Positions 34,475 through 46,761 of a DNA stretch of 64,000 bases are shown piece after piece. Numbering within the stretch: the first letter of the stretch is position 1; the number at the start of each line of letters is the position of its first letter. The DNA comes from Aaosphaeria pasadenensis. Its lineage: Eukaryota > Ascomycota > Dothideomycetes > Pleosporales. Below the pieces are notes generated by a model, which was not told the DNA's origin, searched no databases, and saw nothing but the letters and a program-made list of their open reading frames with translations. Where the stretch lies: positions 63,217 to 127,216 of the forward strand of contig JAKLMB010000047.1 of NCBI GenBank assembly GCA_022813625.1, read 5' to 3'. The position numbers and the translations under genes are program-made.

Positions 34475-35769
34475 ATGGCATTGCCACCAACTGTTCGGCA
34501 ACTCCAAATTCCACTTCTCTACGCGACCAACATCATATCCCTTGGGTTCAAGCCTAGCACGTTCAGAACTGCTGCTAGCTTTTCAATAATTTCATTGCTG
34601 GTCGCACAATGCCTCTACCCAAGAGAAGACGATATATACTACGGCGATCGATACACCAATGGATGCCTTGCACTCTATTGCCTCTTCGTCAATGTTGATT
34701 GGATCGTTCTTGCAAATCCAGATAAAGAAAGGTGGCACAAAGTAAAACCCAATGGTACTGATGAGAAGTCGATTGATGTGCCTCAATCCTTTCTTGGTAG
34801 GGTTTGGTGGGGAGCGAGATTGGCGACGACGAATCGCTACGTAGGATGGTCGCAGGAAGTCAAAAATGTACCTGTTGAGGTACCCATTGGCTATCCAAGA
34901 TGGTAAATAATTGAGCTCGGAAGCGCCTTCATATCGTTTCTCTAATCAGTCCAGGCGCTTCTTGATTCGGAAAACTCTCCGTGCAGGGTTGATGTATGTT
35001 CTCGTCGATATGACGAACTCGTACAGCGCCTCGACACCGCATGGGAATTATCGAGGTTACGAACATCTCAGAAAGCCTGTAGGAACTGACGGCCTACCTC
35101 TGGGCCATAAGATAATGATGAGCTGGCTACACATCATGATAACATTCACCTCTTTGGAGATGGCGAGCGCTGCGTATAGCGTTGTCGCCGTCCTCACTGG
35201 CCTTTCACCCCCGAAGGACTGCCCTTCCGCGTTCGGTGACGTGCAAAAGTGCTATACGATCCGTAACGCATGGTCGTAAGTGTCATTCTCCAATCCTGTT
35301 CTGCTGTCAGTAAGTTGACTTGAATACTACTAGTCTGGTCTGGCATCAGAATTGCCGTCGTATATGCTCCACCCCTGGCATCTACCTCACCAAGCACGTC
35401 TTCTGCTTCCGAAAAGGTTCATTTGCGTCGAAATACTTCCAACTATTCGCTGGCTTCTTTGTCAGTGCATGCGTTCACGGTGGCTCAGCCATTCTATGCA
35501 ATCGCGATTTTTGGGCTGACGATTACTGTTTTGCGGTCTTTATGGCTCAAGCTGTCGCTATTTTGATCGAAGATCATGTTATTGACATCGCCCGTTCGTC
35601 GCTGGGTCTGAAGGACTCGGCTATGTGGAGAGTGTTGGGATATGTTTATGTGTTTGTGTGGTTTGGAGTGTCGCTGATCCCATGGATTAATGCGACGCTT
35701 ACAAATGGAATGTGGTTGCACATGGCGAGGCCGAAGGACTTTTTTGGGCTGGGTCCTGCGTATGAATAG
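34475..35769 (+). CDS. wax-synthase-like MBOAT acyltransferase (TRI7-like)
   Basis: Model: 34475-34902, 34955-35275, 35334-35769; introns 52 and 58 nt; 394 aa. About eight hydrophobic segments. Catalytic-region marks of the membrane-bound O-acyltransferase/wax synthase domain: W253-H254-Q followed by basic residues, and the buried catalytic His298 in SACVHGG. The first-exon phrase NGCLALYCLFVNVDWIVL is typical of fungal members grouped with trichothecene acetyltransferase TRI7. Such enzymes move an acyl group to an alcohol, either lipid or secondary metabolite, at the ER. The acceptor cannot be inferred. All splice junctions keep the frame and the WHQ motif. Confidence 0.88.
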
Positions 35770-36477
35770 AGTATGTAATGTCGCTTTGGTTGGGCAATTG
35801 TACTGCACGATGGACAACATTCGATCGAACAATTACGTATAGAAATATGTGTATGTACAAGATTAGCATATGCTATTTACAAACCAATAACACCCTAACC
35901 ATTAAAAGAAGGCAGCAGATCTCTATTCCTCAAGTGTGAAACTCGTGAAATTAAAAGGCCTCACCCGCATCAGATGCAATTCATTACCTCATCCGTTATG
36001 TTCTCGTTGGCCGTTTCTAAACTTTCACATGCTTTCGCTAAAAAATGCCTGCCGTCTTTCCCAGCCAATCCCGCGCTGGCATGTGCAAGCTTGTTCACCG
36101 CATCGTCGGTTTGGTTGGTTTCCTTCCCCGTGGAATGCTTTGTTCATTGAGCCGAGGCTCGTATGGTGACGGTTATCGATAAGAATCCCTTCACAGCTTG
36201 GCTGCCGCGACAGGGGATTGAGTCTGTGAAAGCACATACGTTAGCTTATTTCACATGTCACATTGCTTTAGTTATGAAAACAAACGGTTAAACAACAAAA
36301 TTTCAAAACAAAGGTAATGTATAATTGGAACAGGTGGATTCGTAACAAAGGGTCATTAGCTACTCAGTCCTTTTCGGGGGCATACTATACAAGCCCAACG
36401 CCATTTGGGGGTAATTTTTGATGAAAGGCTACAATAACAGCAATAGTGTGGGGTAAAAGACGCTTCGTGCTAGGGAA
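35770..36477. other. convergent intergenic region
   Basis: Lies between the ends of the MBOAT and malate synthase genes. Short frames without motifs only. Confidence 0.55.
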
Positions 36478-38264
36478 TTACAACTTAGAAGCACCCTTAG
36501 CGGGACCCACATTTGTGATTTCGTTGTATAGCAACCTGGTATGTCGTTAGTAAATGTTCCTAGAATGGGAGGGGTATGGAGATGCTTACGATGTCAAGAA
36601 CTCGGCGTAGTCCTCTCCTGTAACCTGGCCTTCAAAGTACTTCGCAGCAAGAGGGAACTTGTTGCCCTTTGGTGCCTTCTCACCAAGCTTCTGTGCTTGC
36701 TCGCGGAGGAGCTTGAGAGCATAGTCCTTAGTAACGGTCTTGCCTTCTGCGGTCTTAACCTGGTGCCTTGACCATTGCCAGAGCTGGCTTCGTGAGACCT
36801 CGGCAGTCGCAGCATCCTCCATCAGGTAGTTGATGGGGACACATCCGACACCTCGGATCCAAGCCTCCATATAGGAAAGACCAATGTCGAGGTTCTTTCG
36901 GATGCCCTCTTCGGTGACCTTTCCGGGAACGTTCATGTTGAGCAAGTCATTGGCGGTGATGTGAACATCCTCGCGGCGGATGTGCATCTGGTTAGGAGTA
37001 GGCATGTGTGTGTTGAAAATCTCAGATGCGATAGAGGCAAGGGCGGGGTGGGCAACCCAAGTTCCATCGTGACCAGCGCGGACTTCGCGAAGCTTGTCAG
37101 CACGTACATTGGCCATGGCTGCGTCGTTGGCAGCAGGGTCGTTCTTGATGGGAATCTGAGCAGCCATGCCGCCCATGGCGTGAACTCCTCGCTTGTGGCA
37201 GGTCTTGATGAGGAGCTTAACGTAAGCGTCCATGAAGGGGACAGTCATGGTGACGGAGGCACGGTCAGGAAGCACAAAGTTGGGGTTCTGGCGGAAACGC
37301 TTGATCGTGCTGAAGATGTAATCCCAGCGACCACAGTTGAGTCCGGAGGAGTGATCCCGGAGCTCATAAATAATCTATTGGTTATTAGCCGTACGTTCGA
37401 GAGTGTAGATAAATGCGGAAAACCCACCTCGTCCATCTCAAACGCAGCAGTGATGGTCTCAATTAGGACAGTACCACGGATGGTTCCTCGCGGCATGCCA
37501 ATGTAGTCTTGTCCGAAGTTGAAGACATCATTCCAAAGCCTAGCCTCAAGATGAGACTCCATCTTTGGGAGGTAGAAGTAAGGACCAGCTCCTCGCTTCA
37601 CCAACTCCTGAGCGTTGTTGAAAAAGTACAGGCCGAAGTCAAAGAGACTACCAGAGATGGCCTCACCATCAACAGTGAAGTGCTTCTCCTCAAGGTGCCA
37701 GCCTCGAGCTCGGGCAATCAAGGTTGGAAGCTTGCGGTCAGTGCGAAGCTTATATTCCTTCTCTCCCTGCTTGAAGTCGACCTGCCTGCGGATGGCATCG
37801 TAGAGGTTAAGTTGACCATTGATCATGTTGTCCCATGTAGGTGCGGAGGAGTCTGTAGATTGTCAGAGATAGAAGATTTCCCAAAATCCTGCATACATAC
37901 CCTCAAAGTCCGCCATATATGTCCACACATCAGAGTTCAAAGCATTCACGACCATCTTCCTGTCAGTTGGACCAGTGATCTCAACACGTCTATCAACAAG
38001 ACCAGGTGCTGGGGGCGCGCCTTTCCATGCATCATTCTCGCGAATGTGCTTAGTCTCTGGAAGGAAGTCGAGGAGGTTGCCCTTGTCAAGCTCGGCCTGG
38101 CGCACCACACGTCGCTGGAGGAGAGCTTTCCGGCGCTCATTGAAGGCGCGGTGAAGGATGGCAAGGAACACGGCAGCATCTTTGCTCAAAATGTGTCGGT
38201 TCTGGTCGTTCAATGACCCAAGGATGTTAACCTCACGGAGGATGGAGTCTGCGCTCGCAGCCAT
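36478..38264 (-). CDS. acuE: malate synthase, peroxisomal
   Basis: Model: 38264-37901, 37852-37428, 37374-36590, 36535-36478; introns 48, 53 and 54 nt; 543 aa, the normal length. Glyoxylate-cycle enzyme: glyoxylate + acetyl-CoA + water give malate + CoA. Seen: the signature ELRDHSSGLNCGRWDYIFS (268 onward) created by the second splice; GTIRGTVLIET with the catalytic Arg; EDAATAEVSRSQLWQW with the catalytic Asp; and the C-terminal tripeptide SKL (541-543), a PTS1 that sends it to peroxisomes/glyoxysomes. The last exon of 58 nt carries that signal. Needed for growth on acetate and fatty acids, and often needed for plant infection in fungi (family knowledge). No isocitrate lyase gene is in the window. 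Confidence 0.97.
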
Positions 38265-40514
38265 GATGACAATTGAGTTCGCGTGAGTATAAATGAATCT
38301 ATGAGTTGGGTCGATGTGTATGAAGAGGGTCCACTGATATGCTTAGGGTCAAGTAAAAGGTATATGTAGTATGGCAAGATTGAGTAAGTGTGAGGTCCAG
38401 CAGCTGAGGAGCTTGGGGAGGTAGGTTTATAAGATAGACGTCACCCATACTAGAGAGAATAGCTGGACCGAGGATCTGCTTTGTGCAAAGGAAGACTGAA
38501 ACGGGGCTAGATCGGCTGGAGCTGATGACGATGCCGGCGACCGGGAGGCAGAGGCGAGGATTGATCTGATTTGGTTCGGTCGGATGGGGAGAGGGGAAAG
38601 GGTAGGGGAGTGAATAGAGCTAAGAGACCATCCTCCATCCATTGCTTTGCTGCTGCTCTCCGGCTTGTGACAGCGCCAAGCACGCGGGGGAATTCCAACC
38701 AACCAGACCTCGTCTCTCAATATCTTCAACTTTGTCCCTCCACATCCAACTCTCCAATTTGCAGTCATCACCACATATTGTCCACTTTTTCTCTCTCAAC
38801 TGTTGAGAAAATAGTATGACAATTCCAAATTTGCCTCCGATAATTCCTGCCGAAAGCGTGAGATAAGGAAACCGCCCGGGTGCTGCAGCTTGTTCCAGCT
38901 TGCTGCCGGCAATTCACGGAATTTGTGATCGACTATTTTGGGGAGTCTTTCCTTGCACCCGAAGACCGGCCCCCTTCCGATCATCATCCAAAATATTTTA
39001 TCAAAGCTATTATTCTCCGGTCACGCATTTGATACAGTCATATTCTCGTTATATCTGGGCCGTGGTGGGCCGCTGAAATGATTTCGCATCAGAACGGTAA
39101 CCTCGCCTTGTTCAAATAGCAGCACTTTTTGCCTCATCCTGACCAACGGCAATGTCGCCCGATTTCAGAGATTGCTATGCGGCCCTAGGTTGGACTCTGA
39201 GTTGCGATCTGCCCATCAAACGAGTTGGTCTTGCTAATTACCGCAATCAAATATCTGAAATACTTAGATCTCCTTCAACGAATCCCGGAACTGCAAGCCT
39301 CTTCGCAACGGCCGAGGTCCCTTGACGCGCATAAACTCATAACCACAATTAGCGCGAAGCACTTCGGCCTCATTCCCGCTACTCACGAACTCAAAAGATA
39401 ACATAATTCCTGCAGTCTCCGATCTCGCCCGCGAAGAATTGTTCGATTGCTCCAGATTAGTCTCCAGATGCGACAGTAAATGCCTGTGCTCTCAACAGAA
39501 GAGGATATATCACCAGACAAGGGGGTGCAGGACACGGTACTACGCACCTACACACAAACTGCCACCAATGGAACGCAATTCCTGGTGAGCAGCAATGCAA
39601 CGAAAATATACATAGTCAGTAGTGGTCAAAATCATTACGCTGCAATATCTGATGATCCCATGTACGCCGTTCCTGGATAATATGTATGTATTCAATAATT
39701 GCACAGTACACATGCCAAAGGCTTAGGGCTACGTGAGCCCAGACGTTTGGTCTCCAGGGGATCGGGGATTTGCAGCGCTGATTGGCCGGAAGCATGTGAT
39801 GTCATTCATACAAGCAACCACAACTCCGTCCAACGAAAGTAACCAGTTATTCAGAATCTTCCCTTTTTTTACACGCGCCAGGATCAATTTAGGGCTTCGT
39901 AATACCTCGTACTAATGCTTCAGACCTCTTCCATAGGAAAGAAATCCTGCGCACACGAAGATTACAATCTAGGAGAGGAAGATGAGGGTCCGAACTGGAA
40001 CCACCTAGTATTTTAGATATTGCAACAGCATGGAACAGTCGCGAATTCGTACGCATTTTTAATCGCCGAATCACAACGCAAGGTTCAATACCTCATTGTA
40101 CTGATCAGAAGACCCCGTGGTGCCGGATCCAGCGATATCACAGCGTTGCTTCGAGCTACCTCAAGCGCCAAATTAGAGAATCACCAACAAGAGACGAGGA
40201 AGTTAAGGAAAGACATGATTTCGGTCGAGCCGGCGCCGTGAGCCGTCATTATCAATTAGGAAAGTAACTATTTACAGTAGGAAAACGGTACGCGTGGTGT
40301 GTCGGAAGCCTGAACTAGTTACTGAACAAGAACGCTATCATCCTTTTCTGCGGTATATTGCTAGGTAAATCAAAGGAAAATGAGGGCAGACGAAGGCCGT
40401 CGGTATGGAAAAACGAAATGAAAATTCGATGCGAATCGAGTCATTGCACGCTATCAATGCAGGAAAGTGACCGAGCCAACAATGTCAGAGGTGTGGGAAA
40501 TATCCAGACTTGGC
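38265..40514. other. largest gap (2.25 kb): malate synthase promoter and gene-poor DNA
   Basis: The first 500 bases are malate synthase promoter. A 115-codon minus-strand frame at 38427-38774 overlaps the promoter, starts far upstream of any motif and is judged spurious. From about 38850 to 40450 the DNA is open only in short frames. One of 66 codons (39480-39680) has no known motif. I see no repeat or transposon remnant by eye. Confidence 0.5.
38426..38431 (-). promoter_or_regulatory. acuE: TATA box of the malate synthase gene
   Basis: TATAAA on the minus strand, about 165 bp before the start codon at 38264. Confidence 0.4.
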
Positions 40515-42517
40515 TTACTGGTCCACCCGGCAGAGCTTTCCGTTCTCATTTGGAAGATTGCCGGGGCTCTCAACTCGCCACCTCTCGCTGCCGACGCTGG
40601 TGGTAGCGAAGAAGACGTCTTTGGGATCCCACTTCTGCTTGAGCTCCAACAGCCGGGGGTACTTGTCGCCCCAGAACGCCTGGCCAAAGTTGGGCTCGAG
40701 GCGGTCGGCCTCAGCAAGGTAAGATCCAGCGCCAGGGCTGATGTCTCTCCAGCGTTGCATGTCGCCGGTCTGGAACTCCTGTCTGATCTTCAAGATTTCT
40801 TCGTTACTGGCGTTAACGGGCCAACGGACGGCCTGCTGCGCAAAGAGAATGTTCGGTCGCCAGGCGGGGTTCACAGCGTTATCAGCATTGGCAGGATCGA
40901 CGGCTTTGATGTTAAAATGGACCTGAACGCGGTTGTTCTCACTGGATTGGCGGAGGTTCTGGTAGAGCTCCTCCCTCTTCTCCTCGGTCTCGAAGTTCGC
41001 GCGGGGAAACATGCGCGATCCGGTGGTGGCGTTAACCTTTTGGACTACCTCAAGCGGGAACGAGCTTCGCCATGCCTCATAGTACGAATCGAAGTGGGTG
41101 ATGTTGGGATCGAACTGGATACCAAGTTCGTTGAGTTGCGTGAACCAGGGCTGGAGGAGGGCTTGAGTTTGCTCGAGAGTCTTGTTCGGTGCGAAGAAGG
41201 GAGACATCTGGAAGGTAAAGATACCGGTCCAGACATTGGGGATGAGTACGAAGTAGGCATATGTGCCCGCATCGGCGTTTGGAATGAAGTAGTCGACATA
41301 GGAGCGGATTCCAGCCCAGAAAGTTTCGTTTCCAATCTTCTCGGACGTGAAGGAGAATCGAGAGGCAGTAGTGGGCATGTCGGGATGCGCTTTGACGGTC
41401 ACACTGGTGGCCACTCCAAATGTGCTGCCGCCTCCACCTCGCATAGCCCAGAACAGGTCGGGGTAAGATGTTGAGTTAGCAGTAACGAATTTGCCGTCGG
41501 CGGTGACAACTTCGAACGAAAGAACTTGATCGGCTCCGGTACCATACCTGAAAGGTTGATATTAGTCGCGCAAATCGGCAAGGGAACAGGAACAAAAGAG
41601 AAGGCTTACAGCGATGTCAGTGGTGAATGACCACCACCTTGGATATAGCCTCCAAAGATGCCGACGGTCTACGATAGGTGTTAACGAAGTTCAGTCACAA
41701 GATACTATGATTGAAAACGTACCTCGCCTTCTCCTCCAACCACGGCCCTGCCTTTCTCATGTGCAGCCTTGTAAATTTCAAATGCCTGAACACCTACACC
41801 GGCCTTGAAGGCAGGTCCAGAGTAGCCCAACTTTTCGTCGGTATACTCCTCGAGATAATCGATGTCTTTGAACCAATGTGTCCAGATGCTCAATGCATCC
41901 TTGCCACCACTCTTTCCTAGGAAATCATGACCGGTGTTCTTGACCACCAACCGGACTCCAGTGTTTCGTGCGAAATTGACACCCAACTGCACATGCTCTG
42001 GCTTCGTGGCATTAATAACGTACAGAGGAAATCCACCTCGTGTGCAGTTGTGAGAATCAAACACGTTAGGTGGTAGGCAGGTCATGCCCTGAGCTACTGG
42101 ACTCATCATCTCGATAGGGTCATGCATGTGAGAATAGGATCTTCCCCAAGTCGCAGTCATGGCTTCACATTTTTCTGGATCGTAGTTGGGACCTTCGTAG
42201 CAGGCAGATGCCTGTGGAGTCGGGGAGAGGAGGCGATCATCAGAGAGCTTGTTCAGCGTCGACCAGGCCTTGTCGGAGGGCCATTCTGCGTCACCTGGAT
42301 AGACTTTGCACCTTGAGGCATTCACAACTGGCGGGTTGGATGATTCGGGCGCGAAGAGCTTCGCAAGATTGGAGGGTAGACCTTGAAGTTTGGCAGACAG
42401 AAGGTCTCCTGAGTCGATGTCCACATTGACGTACGCGGATGTTGCGCTTGCGGGTAACGCCAATAGAGCGGCGACCCAGACCCCGAAGGCTGAAGTCGTT
42501 CTGGGACCGTGAGACAT
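40515..42517 (-). CDS. secreted FAD-dependent oxidoreductase, BBE/PCMH type
   Basis: Model: 42517-41723, 41668-41610, 41547-40515; introns 54 and 62 nt; 628 aa. Signal peptide (about 1-26: GVWVAALLALPASATSA). FAD-binding PCMH domain at about 120-340: VVKNTGHDFLGKSGG, DALSIWTHWF, YIQGGGHSPLTSLYG (GGGH at 276-279, built across two introns) and LFWAMRGGGGSTFG. C-terminal BBE motif: FWGDKYPRLLELKQKWDP...VGSERW. Family: berberine-bridge-enzyme-like oxidases (6-hydroxy-D-nicotine oxidase type), which oxidise sugars, alcohols or alkaloid-like substrates with O2. Several NxT/S sequons fit secretion. The upstream Met (42565) would put a longer, less signal-like end in front. Substrate unknown. Confidence 0.93.
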
Positions 42518-43754
42518 TGTCGCAATAGTTCGAACTATCGTGCTTGGTGCAACGGGTAGTTTCAACGACTTTGCGCCTCGTCGATGGTGAAAGAACGATC
42601 GTCCCCAACCTTAGTACAGACAGACGAGATCGAGAATCAGCGCAACTCTTTTCCTGTTCTTCAATGGCCTTCCGCGCGCGGAAAAGGGATGACGATGGGG
42701 AAGGCGGGAGGATCTTGAGGCCCCAGGTTGGGTATTGAAATGAGACCGTGGTATGCCCGTTCCATGTAAAAGGGTTGACGATCTTTTCTGAATGCAATGA
42801 GTGGAGAAGCCGAGAGTGGTTAAAGATGGTCAACTACCGCACCCGCCCATGACTTGCAAAGATGGATCAGGCACCATTGCACCAATCGACTGGGAAGAAA
42901 CGCCGTTGAAGTAGCATTTGCATGACTTTGCGAATACAAAGTAATACTACCAAAGGTGTGGACCGTGGAATGGAACCCCCAGGCGAGGAGATGTGAATGA
43001 ATCAGTCTGACATCGAATACGCTCAGCGTAATCAGGGAATGGCAGGGATAGGGACATGTATTTGTCTTAGCTTAGCAGTTTCTGTTCTCCAAGCCCTACA
43101 ATTGTATGCCAAATACTCGACTTTTCCAAGTTCCAGGCTTTCCGATGATGCCCATTACGCTATAGGAGAGCCACTTCAACTGCCAAATTCTGAAAGAAGA
43201 TAAGTGGGTAAGACGGTGTGTAAAAAGGTACGAGGTGTTTGCTCAGAGGCGTTTCGGTCCCTGGCTAAGGGGAGAGCGTATTGACCGTGTCAAGCTGCAT
43301 TGGGTGTAGAATGGCGTCACGTGCGAACCCAGTATCCACATCACGACTCGTAAGTCTCTCGCGGAAGCACAGTGCATCACCCGTTCGCGACGAAACCCAG
43401 TCCAAATCAGTTACGATCGGCATTATATAGTTCCTAACATGGTAATGGTCATCGCTTCCGCCATGTAGGCGAATGTTTACTGTCACTATGCCTCGCTGCC
43501 GACAGTGCCATGGGCCCGCCACAAGTGGGAGTAATCCTCCGATTAGCACCGCCGATGAATAAAGGATGTTCGACAGCCGCAAAGCGATGCGTGAACGCTG
43601 TTTGTCCCACCAGCCATTGATTTTGTGTGTGATTTCATATCCAAGTTGATGGCTGGACTTGTGCTTTAATCTTCTCCTACCTCCAACACATAGATTTCAC
43701 CATAACTGGGTCTGATCAGCTCCTTGGAGAACACTCCATACATTGCCCCAAGCA
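42518..43754. other. divergent gap of 1.24 kb
   Basis: Between the starts of the FAD oxidase and the second rhodopsin-like gene. A minus-strand frame at 43265-43582 looks like a signal peptide plus short protein but lacks an ATG. No supported gene. Confidence 0.5.
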
Positions 43755-45108
43755 ATGGTTGAAAGCAGGCAGACTCAGGCTCTCACTGTGACGGTTGTGT
43801 TCCCTGTACTGGCAGCCCTCTTCGTTGCAGGCAGAACGTATTCAAGATACCTGGGCCAGAATTTCGGATGGGACGATTGGCTTATACTACTCTCCTTTGT
43901 GCTTTTGATTGGACAAACGATCACGATTTACCAGTGTATGCCCTCAACCCCAATGCACTATTGAGTCCATTCTGACCGCGTCCCAGTCATTCTCCTCAGT
44001 GGAACTGGTTTTCATGTTTATGACCTTCCAAAGCCAACTGTGGCAGGACAAATCTTAGCTGCGAAATGGAGTTTCGCCGTTCAGTTGTTCTATCACCCGC
44101 TGATGGGAGCCATTCGTGCTTCGATTATCATGTTTCTGTTCCGAGTCAAAGATCGGCGTCTTCTTGTAAGAGTGGCGCTCCACATCGTCTGTAGGTAAAC
44201 GCTCATGCCAGATCAAAATTATCCACTAACATATGTTGTAACTAGTCTGGATCAATGCTGGCTACATGATCTCGACTTCGATTGTAAACGTTTTCCAATG
44301 CACCCCCATCCGATATGCCTACCTCAGGGCAGAAATGGATCACAAGGACGAGAACGGTAATCGCATTGCGGGTGGTAAATGCATCAATTCGCTCGTTTTC
44401 ATCCTCTCCAGCTGCTCTTTGAGCATCTTCATGGACCTAATCATCATTCCTATACCTACCGCCATGGTCTGGAATCTTCAAATGCGCTTCAAAACAAAGA
44501 TGGCTGTCGTGGTAATCATGAGCATGGGTTGGATGTAGGTATCCCCCGATCGTGCTGTCAATAAGTTGCTGAACAACTCTAGCGCAACCGCCGTCTCCGT
44601 CGTTCGTTTTGTCATCTATTACTATCGATTCTCTCCCTCCAACAAAGACAGGACCTGGGATATCGGTGTGGTCATATCCATCGTCGAACCAGCCGTCGGT
44701 ATTATCGCAGCATGCGCACCAGCGATGAAGCGACTCTTCCGCCACATAATGCCTCGTTACTTCTCCGATTACAACACATCATACCAAACCCGTACACAGA
44801 CGTATGGAAAAAATACTGCACCGCGACCGTCTCTCAATTACAGTAATTTGCCGGGCATGGACGGAGACCCGGAGAATACGACCTACGTTGCAACTGCGAA
44901 TGGAAGAATCATCGCAGTTTCGGACAAGCAGGATAGCTACGGTTTGAAACGTCTGAACAGCGTGGACTCTACGGCAAAAATAGTTGGCAATCCCCCTTCG
45001 GTCACTCGGGAACGAGCACGAAGTACAAAGACAGGTCATACCGAGTATAGCGAGTACGAAGGAGCGTTACCACAATACCCGGAACATGTGCTAGGCTACA
45101 AAAGCTGA
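43755..45108 (+). CDS. second SAT4/PTH11-type rhodopsin-like membrane protein
   Basis: Model: 43755-43935, 43987-44190, 44246-44534, 44583-45108; introns 51, 55 and 48 nt; 399 aa. Seen: helix 1 LTVTVVFPVLAALFVAGRTYSRY; GWDDWLILLSF (the conserved DDW of the family); SGTGFHVYDLP; a helix with WINAGYMISTSIVNVFQCTPIRYAY, where Cys pairs with that of GGKCIN; SLSIFMDLIIIPIPTAMVW; and IVEPAVGIIAACAPAMKRL. The C-terminal 130 residues are polar. Seven helices and the conserved Cys pair fit the fungal-specific SAT4 family, whose best-known relative is Pth11 of Magnaporthe, a surface-sensing receptor. No CFEM domain precedes it, so a Pth11-like sensor is only one option. It is about 35 kb from the other copy and shares only family-level similarity. 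Confidence 0.9.
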
Positions 45109-45373
45109 GTTGTTTTTCCTATCGTTTATGGCATTGGTTTTGCATTAGCGTTTCATACTGTTAGATACCCTTCCTTAGGTTAAAATACTCTCAAGTAATC
45201 TGATCATACTCTCATTTTCTTTGCCGGAGTATAAACTGAAAGGTTTGGTGAGATGCATTTGCTATAGGTTCGAATCACACCCACGGACACATCAGCTAGT
45301 TCATATGGCCACTGAGTGCTCTTGTCGCAGTCTGGAACAAGAGAAAATCAACATTTTAAGAACTCTTCTCGGA

Positions 45374-45992
45374 CTACATCTTCGCTGCCCGGCTGAGCCG
45401 AACCCACGTTCCAACAGCTTTGAGTAAAGGCCTACCCTTGGCATCCCGCATGGTCCCCTGCAGCTTCATTCTATGCCCTTTATGTTCGATGAGCTCAACC
45501 TCGATCCCTATCACTCCAGGACATACCACCGGAGCAAAGAATGTGAAGTCCAACTTTGCGGTTAGCATGAACCCAACAAGAAAGTCCGAGAGCAACTCTC
45601 CCTTCTTTAACCTCTCCAGCCATTCTCCCGACCAATCACTGCCTTTGTTCTCGATCTCGTCCTTGACCATGGTGTACCCGAGAGCTTCGTCCATCATTGT
45701 CATAAGGGCGCCACCAATGGCAAATGCCCGAATATCCGCCCAGACCCTTGCCAAAACTGAAAAGCGATATCGATTTTTCCACGTGTGGCCTGTCTGTAGA
45801 AGGCTTTTGGTATGCTTCCACCCAATGCGAAATCCCCGAATTGCTCGTGATGATGTCTCGACAGAAGTAATCGGCCAGACCGTGGGACTCCGCGCGGTAG
45901 CGATTACCAATGGACCAACCGGGGGAAGTGACTTGCGGCAGGGCCCATTTCACAGAGGAGAAAGGTTCAAGATCCACAGGAGTCTGATTCAT
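45374..45992 (-). pseudogene. PaaI-like hotdog thioesterase interrupted by one extra base
   Basis: A plus/minus check of the frames shows one gene split between two of them. From ATG at 45992 the frame reads MNQTPVDLEPFSSVKW...LFSFGKGLGGYSGICH and then goes off. The next frame takes over exactly there with GGALMTMMDEALGY...LDFTFFAPVVCPGVIGIEVEL...VGTWVRLSR and stops at 45374. Hotdog thioesterases of the PaaI/THEM4 group need HGG at this place, so one extra base in the run at 45716-45717 breaks the motif. The stretch is 619 nt, one more than 206 codons. No GT...AG intron can remove the base. It is either a real inactivating indel or a sequence error. If intact it would hydrolyse an acyl-CoA. 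Confidence 0.72.
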
Positions 45993-46761
45993 TGTTAATG
46001 ATATTATGCCTTGGGATAGCGAGGCACAGCAACAGTCGAAAGTGAAAAGAGAAGTGTTCCGGGAGAGGGCGACATAAGTGGGATGCGGCTGGTCATATTC
46101 ATTGCACTCGCCCCAATTTGACAAATGGTCTTAAGATGATGAGTATTGAATAGGATTGATGCAAGTGAGAATTTGCGCAAGCAACAATAAGCTGGGCTTG
46201 CCCAGCCACAGCTCTCTATTGATGAATTATGCCGATTGGCTGTCACCTTTTCTGACATCGTCGTGCCGCAATATGTTTTCTGCAAGATAAGTCAGTCCAC
46301 GTCCCTATAACGATGTACACTGGTCCCCATTCCCTAATGTCTTACATGGGTTCCCATTTTTGCTGTAGTACTGATAGTGCCCAAAAGATTAGACGCCAGA
46401 AGAACCGATACATCCGACGGGTTAAAATGATTATTACCGCATCATCTTCAACATTGCCCCACTCCAGAAGAAATCATCACCAACGCTGCCAAGTACACGT
46501 GAATTGGCGGCAGGGTCGTGCTGGCAGTCTTTCGTATCTGGTGGTTGCCTTGTTATCGCAAGGGACCAATTCGCGCTAGGATGCATCCCCGAATCCTACA
46601 GGTGCAGGTACAAATGCCCCAACGCTCTCGTCGCCTTGTATTCATCACCCTTCCCTTGATTTGAATTTCCCTCATCTCAACGTGACGTGACAAATTATTG
46701 CCAAAGATCATACAAAAGATACAAGAATTTTTAAGTGTAAACACCCTCGCCATTAATAACA
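45993..46761. other. gap between the thioesterase relic and the BRCT gene
   Basis: Divergent promoter region; only short frames, nothing recognised. Confidence 0.55.

Noticed and set aside
38427..38774. 115-codon minus-strand frame
   Set aside because: It overlaps the malate synthase promoter, has no family motif, and the TATA box sits at its edge.
43265..43582. Signal-peptide-like minus-strand protein
   Set aside because: The frame has no ATG (it would start at TTG) and runs upstream without a start; no supporting homology can be named.
45255..45290. GGTTCGAATCAC, B-box-like
   Set aside because: The upstream sequence does not form acceptor, D or anticodon arms.
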